This document shows, in pieces, positions 50,198-58,652 of a stretch of DNA of 64,000 nucleotides. Numbering within the stretch: the first letter of the stretch is position 1; each line of letters begins with the position of its first letter. Origin of the DNA: an uncultured bacterium (GTDB lineage Bacteria; Pseudomonadota; Alphaproteobacteria; Sphingomonadales; Sphingomonadaceae); the NCBI GenBank assembly GCA_942636505.2, contig CALOGB020000009.1, forward strand, positions 186,001-250,000. The letters are read 5' to 3'. Under the pieces are notes generated by a model that saw nothing but the letters and a program-made list of their open reading frames with translations, was not told where the DNA came from and did no database searches. Made by a program: the position numbers and the translations under genes.

Positions 50198-53194
50198 ATG
50201 AAGACCATGATGGTCGCGGCGCTGCGCGCTGCGCTGGTGACGACGACGATCCTCGGTTCGGCAGTCGCCCTGCCGACCACCGCGACCGCGCAGACGACGA
50301 CCGCCGCAATCCGCGGACAGGTTCGTGATGCGGCGGGCGCGGCGGTGGCCGGCGCGACGGTGGTGGCGGTGAACGGGGGGACCAACCAGAGCTTCCGCAC
50401 GGTGACGGCAGCGAACGGGAGCTACATCCTCAACGGGCTGCGGCCGGCGCAGTACACGATTACCGTCACGGGTACGAACGGCGACGTATCGGTACAGCGC
50501 ATCATCGTCTCGATCGGCCAGTCCGCGACGCTCGACGCGACGCTTGCACCGGCGGCGGCGGCGCCGGCTGCGAACACCGACGCAACCGGCGCCACGACCG
50601 GCGGCGCGGCTCCGGCCACAGGCGACGGCCAGGAGATCGTCGTTACCGGCGGGCGACTGGTCGAGACCAGGACCAGCGAAGTCGCGACCAACGTCAGCCA
50701 GCAGCAGATTCGCAACCTGCCGCAGACCGATCGCAATTTCCTGTCGTTCGCAGCACTCGCGCCGGGCGTGAAATACAACGACAGCGAGACCAACAAGGGG
50801 TTCCAGTCGGGCGCATCGACCGCCAGCCAGGTCAACGTTTTCATCGATGGCGTCAGCCTGAAGAACAAGCTGCGCGAGGGCGGCGTCGCCGGCCAGCAGA
50901 ACAGCCGCGGCAACCCGTTCGGCCAGCTGGCGGTGCAGGAATTCCGCGTCCTGACGCAGAACTACAAGGCCGAGTACGAGCAGGCCGGCGCCGCGATCAT
51001 CACCGCCGTCACCAAGTCGGGCACCAACGAGTTCCACGGCGAGGCGTTCGGCCAGTATACCGACAAGAGCCTCAGCGAGAAATCCTACCTCGACAAGGCC
51101 AATAACCGCCCCGAACCCGCCTTCAAGCGCAAGCAATACGGCGTGTCGCTCGGCGGCCCGATCATCAAGGACAAGCTGTTCTTCTTCGCGACCTACGAAG
51201 GCAACGACCAGGATCGCGCGTTCAACGTCGACAGCACCGGATCGACCGCGGCGGTCGCCGATTTCGAGGCCAATTCCGGACGTCGCCTGAGCGACTTTGA
51301 AGGCGCCTTCGTCAGTCCGTTCCGTGGCGATTTCTACTTCGGCAAGCTGACGCTGACCCCCGACAGCAACCAGGTGATGGACTTGTCGTTCAGCCGTCGC
51401 CAGGAAACCGACATCCAGAATTTCGGCGGCAACGTCTCGTATGAAAACGCCGAGAACAAGATCAACGTCGTCGACACGTATCTGTACAAATGGACCTATA
51501 CCGGCAGCAACTTCATCAACGAGTTCAACGCCAATTACCTGAGCTACACGTTCAATCCGACGTCGCTCAACCCCGATCTCCCGACCTACGACTATGACGG
51601 CGTGATCATCTTCGGCGGCAAGGATTCGACCCGTCGCGAGGTCCAGCAGGGCTACACGCTGCGCGACGACGTCACCTACACCGGCCTTCAGAACCACTCG
51701 TTCAAGGCGGGCGCCCGCGTCGAAATCACCGATATCGAGTTCGACAACCAGTCGTTCATCCAGCCGCGTTACACCTACCGTCGCGAGCCGCAGAATGGGC
51801 TGACCTTCGCGTCGCCAGCCGAAGCACGACTGGGCCTCGGCAGCGGCAAGATCCTCGCCTCGAACACGCAGATCGGTCTGTACGTGCAGGACGACTGGGA
51901 CGTGACGAGCAAGCTCCAGCTCAACGTCGGCGTCCGCTGGGATTACGAAACGAACGGCTTCAACAACGAATATCGTACGCCCGCCAACGCCGCCGCCGCG
52001 CTGCGCGCGCTGCCCACGACGTCGTATTTCGATCCGGAAAACTACATCACCGACGGCAGCAACCGCAGTCCGTTCGCTGGCGCGATCGCCCCCCGATTCG
52101 GGTTTTCGTACGATCTGAAGGACGACCAGACGACGGTCATCTTCGGCGGGATCGGGCGCTATTACGATCGCAACAACTTCAACAACACGGTCGACGAGCT
52201 CAGCCGCACGATCAACCCGATCGGCGTGTTCCGCTTCTCGCCGAACGGCACGCCGCGCGAGGGGCTGCCGACCGTCCAGTGGGATCCCGCCTATCTGACG
52301 CGCGACGGGCTGTTGCAGCTCGCCGCCACCTCGACGCAAGGGCTGCCGGAGCTGTTCGCGGTCAAGAACGACGCGCGCCCACCGGTCAACGACCAGGCGA
52401 GCATCGGCATTCGCCAGAAGGTCGGGATCTTCCAGGCCGCGTTGACCGCATCCTACATCCGCGGCCGCAACGGCTATACCAACATCTTCGCGACGCGGAC
52501 CCTGAACGGGCTCGGTGGCTGCTGCAACACCGCGCCGCTGCAACCGTTCGGCTATGCGAACGCGATCGTCGGCCTCGACGGACTCGATACGCGGTACAAG
52601 GCGATCTACTTCACCCTCGACAAGAACTACACCAAGTCGTCGGGCTGGGGCCTGAACGTCGCCTACACCTTCTCGAAGGGCGAGCAGAACGGCGGCGACC
52701 TCTTCAGCCTCGATGCGATCACACCGGACGCCTATGGCTGGCGCCCGCGTGCCGGCGACGAACGTCACCGAGTAGTGATTTCGGGCATGGTCGACCTCCC
52801 GCTCGGCTTCCAGTTCTCGATGCTGAACACGCTGGGCAGCGGCCAGGCGTTCCAGGTTACTGACGCCACCAACGGCGCGGATTCGGGCTTCAACCGCTTC
52901 ACCGCGCGGTATCCGCGGAAGAACTGCATCAAGGGCGTGTTCGCCTATTGCGAGGTCAACCTGACGCTGGCCAAGCGCTTCAGCGTGCTTGGCAAGGAGG
53001 ATCAGTTCGAGGCGGCGGTCGACCTGCTCAACGCGTTCAACAACAAGAACTTCGAAGGGTTCGACGCCTCGTTCAACAACACGATCGATCCCGCGACCGG
53101 TCAGGCGACCGATCCGCTCGAGCCTGCACGGATCGGCACGAGCACGCTGACCCTGCCGCGGCGGATCCAGTTCAGGGTTGGTTACAGGTTCTGA
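50198..53194 (+). CDS. TonB-dependent receptor with N-terminal carboxypeptidase regulatory-like domain
   Basis: A 998-residue outer-membrane receptor. Signal peptide to about residue 32 (Thr-Ala-Thr-Ala-Gln); a carboxypeptidase-D-regulatory-like beta-sandwich (about 36-112; Ile-Arg-Gly-Gln-Val-Arg-Asp-Ala-x-Gly..Gly-Ser-Tyr-x-Leu-x-Gly-Leu); a Thr/Ala/Gly-rich linker; then plug and barrel of the Oar-like type (Gly-Gly-Pro-Ile-Ile-Lys-Asp-Lys-Leu-Phe-Phe-Phe) ending in Phe. Such receptors import oligosaccharides in several phyla. The GH144-type glucanase gene follows by 75 nt, so uptake of beta-glucan fragments is a reasonable guess. Confidence 0.92.
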   Translation: MKTMMVAALRAALVTTTILGSAVALPTTATAQTTTAAIRGQVRDAAGAAVAGATVVAVNGGTNQSFRTVTAANGSYILNGLRPAQYTITVTGTNGDVSVQRIIVSIGQSATLDATLAPAAAAPAANTDATGATTGGAAPATGDGQEIVVTGGRLVETRTSEVATNVSQQQIRNLPQTDRNFLSFAALAPGVKYNDSETNKGFQSGASTASQVNVFIDGVSLKNKLREGGVAGQQNSRGNPFGQLAVQEFRVLTQNYKAEYEQAGAAIITAVTKSGTNEFHGEAFGQYTDKSLSEKSYLDKANNRPEPAFKRKQYGVSLGGPIIKDKLFFFATYEGNDQDRAFNVDSTGSTAAVADFEANSGRRLSDFEGAFVSPFRGDFYFGKLTLTPDSNQVMDLSFSRRQETDIQNFGGNVSYENAENKINVVDTYLYKWTYTGSNFINEFNANYLSYTFNPTSLNPDLPTYDYDGVIIFGGKDSTRREVQQGYTLRDDVTYTGLQNHSFKAGARVEITDIEFDNQSFIQPRYTYRREPQNGLTFASPAEARLGLGSGKILASNTQIGLYVQDDWDVTSKLQLNVGVRWDYETNGFNNEYRTPANAAAALRALPTTSYFDPENYITDGSNRSPFAGAIAPRFGFSYDLKDDQTTVIFGGIGRYYDRNNFNNTVDELSRTINPIGVFRFSPNGTPREGLPTVQWDPAYLTRDGLLQLAATSTQGLPELFAVKNDARPPVNDQASIGIRQKVGIFQAALTASYIRGRNGYTNIFATRTLNGLGGCCNTAPLQPFGYANAIVGLDGLDTRYKAIYFTLDKNYTKSSGWGLNVAYTFSKGEQNGGDLFSLDAITPDAYGWRPRAGDERHRVVISGMVDLPLGFQFSMLNTLGSGQAFQVTDATNGADSGFNRFTARYPRKNCIKGVFAYCEVNLTLAKRFSVLGKEDQFEAAVDLLNAFNNKNFEGFDASFNNTIDPATGQATDPLEPARIGTSTLTLPRRIQFRVGYRF

Positions 53195-53269
53195 TGCGTT
53201 AAGGACGGGCGACCCTTCCAGTCGCCCGCCTGACCTGATGGTCGTGGCGTACCCTGATCAGGAGTTCGG

Positions 53270-54718
53270 ATGCTCGATCGACGGCAGTTTCTCGGCACCG
53301 GGGCGATCTCGCTCGGTGGACTTACCGCGGGATGCACATCGGTCGGGCGGCCGCTGGTCAAGGCGATCGAGAGCGTTACAGGCACGGCGCCGCCTGCACC
53401 GCCGCCGTCCGCCAACCCGCTGATCGACAATCTGCAGGAGCGTGCGTTCCTGTATTTCTGGGACACGACCGACCCGGTCACCGGGCTGGCGCTCGATCGC
53501 TGGCCGACGCCGTCCTTCTCGTCGATCGCCGCGGTCGGGTTCGCGTTGACCGCCTATCCGATCGGCGTCGTCAACGGCTGGATCACGCGCGAACAGGCGC
53601 GCAAGCGGACGCTGGCGACGATGGAGTTCTTCGCGATCGCACCGATGGGCCGCGAGCCGACCGGCAACAGCGGGTACAAGGGATTCTTCTACCACTTTCT
53701 CGGCATCACCAAGGGCCAGCGGTTCGCGCGCGCGGAACTGTCGACGATCGATACCGCGCTGCTGCTGGGCGGGATGCTGTTCGCGCAGAGCTGGTTCGAC
53801 GGCGATCACCCCGAGGAACAGCGGATTCGCGCGCTCGCCGACCAGATCTACGGCGCGGTCGACTGGACGTGGATCACGCCGCGTGCGCCGTTCCTGTCGA
53901 TGGGCTGGCATCCCGAAAGCGGCTTCATCCCAAGCGACTGGAACATCTACAACGAGGGGATGCTGATGTATCTGCTCGCGCTGGGATCGCCGACGCATCC
54001 GCTGCCGCCATCGACCTGGGGGGCGCTGACTACAAAATTCGAACCGTCGTGGCGCGGCGATCATCTCCACTATCCGCCGATGTTCGTCCACCAGTACAGC
54101 CACGTCTGGGTCGATTTCCGCGGCATCCGCGACGCGTATATCGCGACCAAGGGTATCGATTATTTCGAGAACAGCAAGCGCGCGACGATCGCACAGCGCG
54201 ACTATGCGATCGCCAATGCGGGCGGGTTCACGGGCTATGGCCCCGACATCTGGGGACTGACCGCGTGCGACGGTCCCGGCGACTTCAAGGCGACGATCGG
54301 CGGGCGGGTGCGGGAGTTCTTCAGTTACTCCGAACGCGGGCCCGGCGCGCGCGACGACGGTACGCTCGCACCTACCGCTGCGGTCGGATCGATCGTGTTT
54401 GCGCCGGATCTCGTCATCCCCACGATCACCGCGATGCACGATCGCTACGGCAAGAGGATTTACGGCAAATACGGGTTCTTCGACGCCTTCAACCCGACGT
54501 TGACCGAGATGGGCGAGCCGCTGAAGCATGGTCGGATCGTACCCGGCGTAGGCTGGGTCGACGTCGACTATCTCGGTATCGACCAAGGGCCGATCGTCGC
54601 GATGATCGAGAATTGGCGGACCGGCATGGTGTGGAACACGATGCGGCGGAACCCGCATATCCGACGCGGGCTGGACCGTGCCGGATTTACCGGGGGATGG
54701 CTCGCGCGCGTTCCTTAA
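53270..54718 (+). CDS. Glucoamylase-family (GH144-type) exported glycoside hydrolase
   Basis: A 482-residue protein with a twin-arginine start (Met-Leu-Asp-Arg-Arg-Gln-Phe-Leu) and lipobox Leu-Thr-Ala-Gly-Cys22, so probably a Tat-exported lipoprotein. The (alpha/alpha)6-type domain begins Leu-Gln-Glu-Arg-Ala-Phe-Leu-Tyr-Phe-Trp-Asp and contains Trp-Asn-Ile-Tyr-Asn-Glu-Gly-Met and Asp-Gln-Gly-Pro-Ile-Val-Ala-Met-Ile-Glu-Asn, features of the glycoamylase-like family whose characterised members (GH144) cleave beta-1,2-glucan. The exact linkage is not proven. Follows the TonB receptor gene and is probably co-transcribed. Confidence 0.87.
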   Translation: MLDRRQFLGTGAISLGGLTAGCTSVGRPLVKAIESVTGTAPPAPPPSANPLIDNLQERAFLYFWDTTDPVTGLALDRWPTPSFSSIAAVGFALTAYPIGVVNGWITREQARKRTLATMEFFAIAPMGREPTGNSGYKGFFYHFLGITKGQRFARAELSTIDTALLLGGMLFAQSWFDGDHPEEQRIRALADQIYGAVDWTWITPRAPFLSMGWHPESGFIPSDWNIYNEGMLMYLLALGSPTHPLPPSTWGALTTKFEPSWRGDHLHYPPMFVHQYSHVWVDFRGIRDAYIATKGIDYFENSKRATIAQRDYAIANAGGFTGYGPDIWGLTACDGPGDFKATIGGRVREFFSYSERGPGARDDGTLAPTAAVGSIVFAPDLVIPTITAMHDRYGKRIYGKYGFFDAFNPTLTEMGEPLKHGRIVPGVGWVDVDYLGIDQGPIVAMIENWRTGMVWNTMRRNPHIRRGLDRAGFTGGWLARVP

Positions 54719-54783
54719 GGGGTTTCGCCGCCGCGCTGGAACGCCTAGGTCGAGTGCATACCCGATCCTCGAAAGGTTCCAGC

Positions 54784-55980
54784 ATGCGTGAAGCCGCCAT
54801 CGTCTCGACTGCCCGTACCGCTATCGGCAAGGCGTATCGTGGTGCGTTCAACGCGACCGAGGCGCCGGTGCTGGCGGGGCATGTGATGAACGCGGTCGTC
54901 GAGCGCGCAGGTGTAGATCCGGCGCGGATCGACGAGGTGTTCTGGGGCGTCGGCAATCAATGGGGTACGCAGGGCGGCAATGCCGGGCGGATGGCGATCT
55001 TTGCGGGCGGGCTGCCGGAGTCGGTGCCGGCCTTCACGCTCGATCGGAAGTGCGGGTCGGGGCTGACCGCGGTGGCGCTCGCGGCGCGGACGATCATCTG
55101 CGACGAGGCGGATGTCGCGCTGGCGGGCGGGATGGAGTCGATCAGCTATACCGTGACGAAGGACGCGCCGCGCTTCGTCAACGCGAGCGTCGTGGCGAAG
55201 GAGCCGGCGGCGTATATCCCGATGATCGAGACCGCGGAGATCGTCGCGGAGAAATACGGGATCAGTCGCGAGGCCCAGGACGAATACGCCGCGATGAGCC
55301 AGCAGCGTGCCGCCGCCGGCCTGGCGAGCGGTGCGTTCGCTGAGGAAATCGTGCCGATCACCGTCGAGAAGGCGTTGTACGACAAGCAGGGCGCGCATGC
55401 CGGGATCCAGAGCGTCACCCTGTCGCAGGACGAGGGTATCCGTGCGGGGACGACGCTGGAGGGATTGCGCGGGCTGAAGACGGTGTGGCCGGGCGGCGAG
55501 TTCTCGGGGCCGGGGTCGAGCGTGACTGCGGGCAATGCGAGCCAGTTGTCGGACGGGGCTTCTGCGCAGTTGCTGATGGACCGCAAGACCGCGGAGGCCG
55601 AGGGCAAGGATATCCTGGGCATCTATCGCGGGTTCCAGGCGGCGGGGTGCAGCCCGGCGGAAATGGGGATCGGGCCGATCTTCGCGATCCCGAAACTGCT
55701 CGAGCGGGCGGGGTTGTCGGTCGGTGATATCGGGCTGTGGGAGCTGAACGAGGCGTTCGCGTCGCAGTGCCTCTATTGTCGCGATTTCCTCGGGATCGAC
55801 TCGGAGAAGTACAACGTCAACGGCGGCGCGATCGCGGTCGGGCATCCGTTCGGGATGACTGGATCGCGGCTAGTCGGGCATGCGCTGATCGAGGGGCGCA
55901 AGCGCGGGGTGCGCTATGTGGTGGTGTCGATGTGCACTGCGGGGGGCATGGGCGCGGCGGGGTTGTTCGAGATCGTTTGA
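54784..55980 (+). CDS. Acetyl-CoA C-acyltransferase (thiolase)
   Basis: A 398-residue thiolase. The nucleophile is Cys in Asp-Arg-Lys-Cys-Gly-Ser-Gly-Leu, the general base His in Gly-His-Pro-Phe-Gly-Met-Thr-Gly, and the second Cys in Ser-Met-Cys-Thr-Ala-Gly-Gly-Met-Gly-Ala-Ala. It opens Arg-Glu-Ala-Ala-Ile-Val-Ser-Thr-Ala-Arg-Thr-x-Ile-Gly. Whether it degrades or builds acyl-CoA cannot be read from sequence; no hydroxyacyl-CoA dehydrogenase is adjacent. ATG 54784 follows GAAAGG. Starts 65 nt after the glucanase gene and may be transcribed independently. Confidence 0.93.
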   Translation: MREAAIVSTARTAIGKAYRGAFNATEAPVLAGHVMNAVVERAGVDPARIDEVFWGVGNQWGTQGGNAGRMAIFAGGLPESVPAFTLDRKCGSGLTAVALAARTIICDEADVALAGGMESISYTVTKDAPRFVNASVVAKEPAAYIPMIETAEIVAEKYGISREAQDEYAAMSQQRAAAGLASGAFAEEIVPITVEKALYDKQGAHAGIQSVTLSQDEGIRAGTTLEGLRGLKTVWPGGEFSGPGSSVTAGNASQLSDGASAQLLMDRKTAEAEGKDILGIYRGFQAAGCSPAEMGIGPIFAIPKLLERAGLSVGDIGLWELNEAFASQCLYCRDFLGIDSEKYNVNGGAIAVGHPFGMTGSRLVGHALIEGRKRGVRYVVVSMCTAGGMGAAGLFEIV

Positions 55981-56001
55981 TGCGGGCGCCGACATAGGCG
56001 T

Positions 56002-56070
56002 GCCCTCACCCTTCCCACGGCGAATACGCCGCGGGCCCCTTCCCTCTCCCCGATGGGAGAGGGAGAGCGT
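56002..56070. repeat. Family C palindromic element
   Basis: CCCTTCCC..GGGCCCCTTCCCTCTCCCCGATGGGAGAGGG-type sequence with the mini-hairpins CGGCGAATACGCCG and CTCTCCCCGATGGGAGAG. Lies between the thiolase and SDR genes. Confidence 0.7.
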
Positions 56071-56135
56071 CCGGGCCATTGCCAACGTCTTGAGCCGGGC
56101 GCAGGCTTGCGGCTTCTCGGATAGGGATGCGGGCT

Positions 56136-56912
56136 ATGACGACGGCATTGATCACCGGCGCATCGTCGGGGTTGGGCGAAGGCTTTGCGCGGGCGCTTGC
56201 GGCCGAGGGCAAGGCGCTGATCCTGACCGCGCGTCGGGTCGATCGGTTGGAGGCGCTGGCGGCCGAACTGCGTGCGGCGCACGGCGTTACGGTGCATGTG
56301 TTTGCCGCCGATCTTGCGGATCAGGATGGTCCGGACATGCTTATTGCGGCCATTGCAGCCGCCGCATTGCCGATCGACATACTCGTCAACAATGCCGGGT
56401 TCGGCGCGCGGGGTGATTTCGCCGAGCTCGATAGTGCGCTGCAACTGGGCATGATCGACCTGAATTGCCGTGCCTTGGTGGCGCTTACGCATGCCGTGCT
56501 GCCGCAGATGATCGCGCGTGGATCAGGCGGGATCCTCAACCTCGCCTCGGTCGCGTCGTTCCAGCCGGGGCCGTGGATGGCGGTCTATTATGCGAGCAAG
56601 GCGTTCGTGCTGAGCTTTTCCGAGGCGCTGCACGAGGAGGTGAAGGGCAAGGGCGTGCGGGTGGCGGCGCTGTGCCCCGGGCCGACGCGGACCGAGTTTG
56701 CCGATGTGGCGGGGCTTGGCGATACCGCGTTGTTCGAGCGACTGGCTAGCGATCCGGCGGCGGTCGTGCGTGACGGGTTGGCGGCGCTGGCCGCAAACCG
56801 CGCGGTGAAGGTGTCCGGTGCGCTGAACTTCGCGATGGCGGAGGGGATACGGTTTACGCCGCGGAGTCTTGCGCGGCGGATTGCAGGGTCGTTGCAGAAG
56901 GCTCGGGGGTAA
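56136..56912 (+). CDS. Short-chain dehydrogenase/reductase
   Basis: A 258-residue classical SDR. Cofactor motif Thr-Gly-Ala-Ser-Ser-Gly-Leu-Gly (about 7-14), Asn-Asn-Ala-Gly, catalytic Ser in Leu-Ala-Ser-Val-Ala-Ser and Tyr-x-x-x-Lys in Tyr-Tyr-Ala-Ser-Lys-Ala. The Arg-Arg after the second strand (Thr-Ala-Arg-Arg) suggests NADP preference. Resembles the DltE/YqjQ-like branch acting on unknown ketones or aldehydes. ATG 56136 is preferred to ATG 56127. Alone on its strand, followed by a convergent gene. Confidence 0.88.
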   Translation: MTTALITGASSGLGEGFARALAAEGKALILTARRVDRLEALAAELRAAHGVTVHVFAADLADQDGPDMLIAAIAAAALPIDILVNNAGFGARGDFAELDSALQLGMIDLNCRALVALTHAVLPQMIARGSGGILNLASVASFQPGPWMAVYYASKAFVLSFSEALHEEVKGKGVRVAALCPGPTRTEFADVAGLGDTALFERLASDPAAVVRDGLAALAANRAVKVSGALNFAMAEGIRFTPRSLARRIAGSLQKARG

Positions 56913-56939
56913 GGCGCGACCTAAAACAGCGGTTCCGCT

Positions 56940-56992
56940 TGCCGCCCCCTCCGTCAGGCTTTGCCTGCCACCTCCCCCTGGCGGGGGAGGAT
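56940..56992. repeat. Family C palindromic element
   Basis: CCCCCTCCGTCAGGC..GCCTGCCACCTCCCCCTGGCGGGGGAGG: the inner hairpin CAGGCTTTGCCTG and the outer CCTCCCC/GGGGAGG. Between the convergent SDR and bactofilin-like genes. Confidence 0.75.
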
Positions 56993-57032
56993 TGTTTGGG
57001 TTCTTCGCTTCCGCTGCGTAGGAGCGCGGCGG

Positions 57033-57257
57033 TTAGCGGCTGACCATGCCGGTTACGGTGATCTGCCCGCCGCGATCGACGATGTCGCCATCGATCATGC
57101 CGCTGACGAGCACCGTCGCGCCGGGTTCGACGATCAGCGTACCGTCGATCATCCCGGCTATCTCGGCGGTGGCGCCGGCCGGGACGATCGCGGTGCCGTC
57201 GAGCATGCCCTCGAATTTACCCTCGATCGTCAGGTCTCCGCGGTGCATGCCCTTCAT
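57033..57257 (-). CDS. Small polymer-forming (bactofilin-like) beta-helix protein
   Basis: A 74-residue protein built of repeated strands: Gly-Asp-Leu-Thr-Ile-Glu-Gly-Lys-Phe-Glu-Gly-Met-Leu-Asp-Gly, then two Gly-Met-Ile-Asp-Gly repeats, each followed by Val-x-Pro-Gly-Ala-Thr or similar. This is the right-handed beta-helix pattern of bactofilins, here only three to four rungs without the usual terminal extensions. Whether it polymerises or caps something else is unknown. It begins six bases after the E2 stop and is probably the last gene of the dehydrogenase operon. Confidence 0.72.
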   Translation of the reverse strand: MKGMHRGDLTIEGKFEGMLDGTAIVPAGATAEIAGMIDGTLIVEPGATVLVSGMIDGDIVDRGGQITVTGMVSR

Positions 57258-57263
57258 GATCGC

Positions 57264-58652
57264 TCAGTCGGCGAAGAGCAGGACGGGGGTTTCGAGGTAC
57301 TTCTTGAGACCCTGGACGAAGCTTGCCGCGTCCCAGCCGTCGACGACACGGTGGTCACAGCTGATCGACAGGTTCATCAGTTTCGCGCGGACTACCTCGT
57401 CACCCTTGAAGACGGGGCGTTCGACGATCTTGTTGGGGCCGATGATCGCGACTTCGGGGCGGTTGATCACCGGGGTCGTGGCGATGCCGCCGAGCGGGCC
57501 GAGCGAGGTCACGGTGATCGTGCCGCCGCCCATTTCGCTGGGGGCGAGCTTGCCCGCGCGTGCCGCTTCGGCGAGGCGCGTGATCTCGGTGGCGAGCTGC
57601 CAGACGTTGCGGTCCTGTGCGTCGCGGATCACGGGGACGGTGAGCCCGGCGTTGGTCTGTGCGGCCATGCCGAGATGGATGGCGCCGTGGCGCGTGACCA
57701 CGCCCGCTTCGTCATCGTAGCGCGCGTTGAGCATCGGGAAGTCGGGGATCGTCTTGCAGATCGCGACGATCATCAGCGGCAGCATGGTGAGCTTCGGACG
57801 GCCACCGCGGTTCGCGTTGAGATCGGCCCGCATCGCTTCGAGGGCGGTAACGTCGATCTCGTCGACATAGGTGAAGTGCGGGATCGCGCGCTTCGATGCG
57901 GCCATGTTCTCGGCGATGCGGCGACGCATGCCGATGACTTTTATGGGTTGGTCTTCGCGGGCGCGCGACGCGTGCGGAGGGTGGTAGCCTTCGCCCGAGC
58001 CGTAGCGGAGGTAGGCGTCGAGGTCGGCGTGGCGGACCCGGTCGGAGTCGGTCTTTACCGAGGCGAGGTCGATGCCGAGGTCGCGGGCGCGGGCGCGGAC
58101 TGCTGGGGATGCGAGCGCGTGGGGCTTATCCTCCCCGGCACGGGGAGGGGGACCATCCGCAGGATGGTGGAGGGGGGCTTCCACGGGCGGAGCGGCCTTC
58201 ACTGGCGAGGCGAACTCCACGGGCGGAGCGGCCTTCACCGGCGGGGTCGTTTGCGGCACGCCCCCTCCACCCCCGGCTTCGCCGGCGGTCCCCCTCCCCG
58301 TTTCGGGGAGGATTTCTTCCACGCCGGGGTTCTCGGCTTCGTATTGTTCGGCGGTTTCGGCCTGCGCCGAGGTCAGCGGTGCAGCGACGACTTCGTCCGC
58401 CACCTCCACCGCGTCCGTCTCGATCACCACCAGCGCTGCGCCGATCGACACCTGGTCGCCGACTTCGCCCGCGAGTTCGACGACGACACCCGTCACCGGC
58501 GATTCCATCTCGACGGTGGCCTTGTCGGTCATCATGTCGGCGATCGGCGAATCCTCCTCGACGCGGTCGCCGATGGCGACGTGCCACGCGACGATCTCCG
58601 CCTCGGAGATGCCTTCGCCGATGTCCGGCAGCTTGAAGGTGAAGCGGGCCAT
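57264..58652 (-). CDS. Branched-chain 2-oxo acid dehydrogenase E2 (dihydrolipoyl acyltransferase)
   Basis: A 462-residue core component that takes the acyl group from E1 to CoA. Lipoyl domain with Lys44 in Thr-Asp-Lys-Ala-Thr; E3/E1-binding domain (about 178-212, Ala-Ser-Pro-Ala-Val-Arg-x-x-Ala); C-terminal catalytic domain with Asp-His-Arg-Val-Val-Asp-Gly. The linker between lipoyl and binding domains (about 114-175) is partly encoded by a palindromic repeat and also holds two Lys-Ala-Ala-Pro-Pro-Val-Glu copies. The ATG at 58652 shares a base with the E1-beta stop (TAATG). Confidence 0.93.
   Translation of the reverse strand: MARFTFKLPDIGEGISEAEIVAWHVAIGDRVEEDSPIADMMTDKATVEMESPVTGVVVELAGEVGDQVSIGAALVVIETDAVEVADEVVAAPLTSAQAETAEQYEAENPGVEEILPETGRGTAGEAGGGGGVPQTTPPVKAAPPVEFASPVKAAPPVEAPLHHPADGPPPRAGEDKPHALASPAVRARARDLGIDLASVKTDSDRVRHADLDAYLRYGSGEGYHPPHASRAREDQPIKVIGMRRRIAENMAASKRAIPHFTYVDEIDVTALEAMRADLNANRGGRPKLTMLPLMIVAICKTIPDFPMLNARYDDEAGVVTRHGAIHLGMAAQTNAGLTVPVIRDAQDRNVWQLATEITRLAEAARAGKLAPSEMGGGTITVTSLGPLGGIATTPVINRPEVAIIGPNKIVERPVFKGDEVVRAKLMNLSISCDHRVVDGWDAASFVQGLKKYLETPVLLFAD
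58129..58313. repeat. Family C palindrome pair embedded in the E2 coding sequence
   Basis: The left part (58129-58177) has hairpins CTCCCC-GGCAC-GGGGAG and ACCATCC-GCA-GGATGGT; the right part (58261-58313) has CCGGC-TTC-GCCGG and CTCCCCG-TTT-CGGGGAG. The outer ends of the two parts are mutual reverse complements. Between them a 23-bp segment is repeated directly (58180-58202 and 58216-58238), which encodes the duplicated Ala-Ala-Pro-Pro-Val. All of it is in frame and without stops. Confidence 0.85.

Noticed and set aside
50189..52768. 860-codon open frame opposite the second TonB receptor gene
   Set aside because: It is the mirror of the receptor codons (Val/Arg/Asp-rich), has no family features, and overlaps a receptor whose signal peptide and C-terminal Phe are intact.
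58284..58313. Leu-Pro-Glu-Thr-Gly motif in E2, as in sortase substrates
   Set aside because: The motif arises from translated palindromic repeat DNA in a cytosolic enzyme of a Gram-negative bacterium; no sortase, signal peptide or anchor is present.
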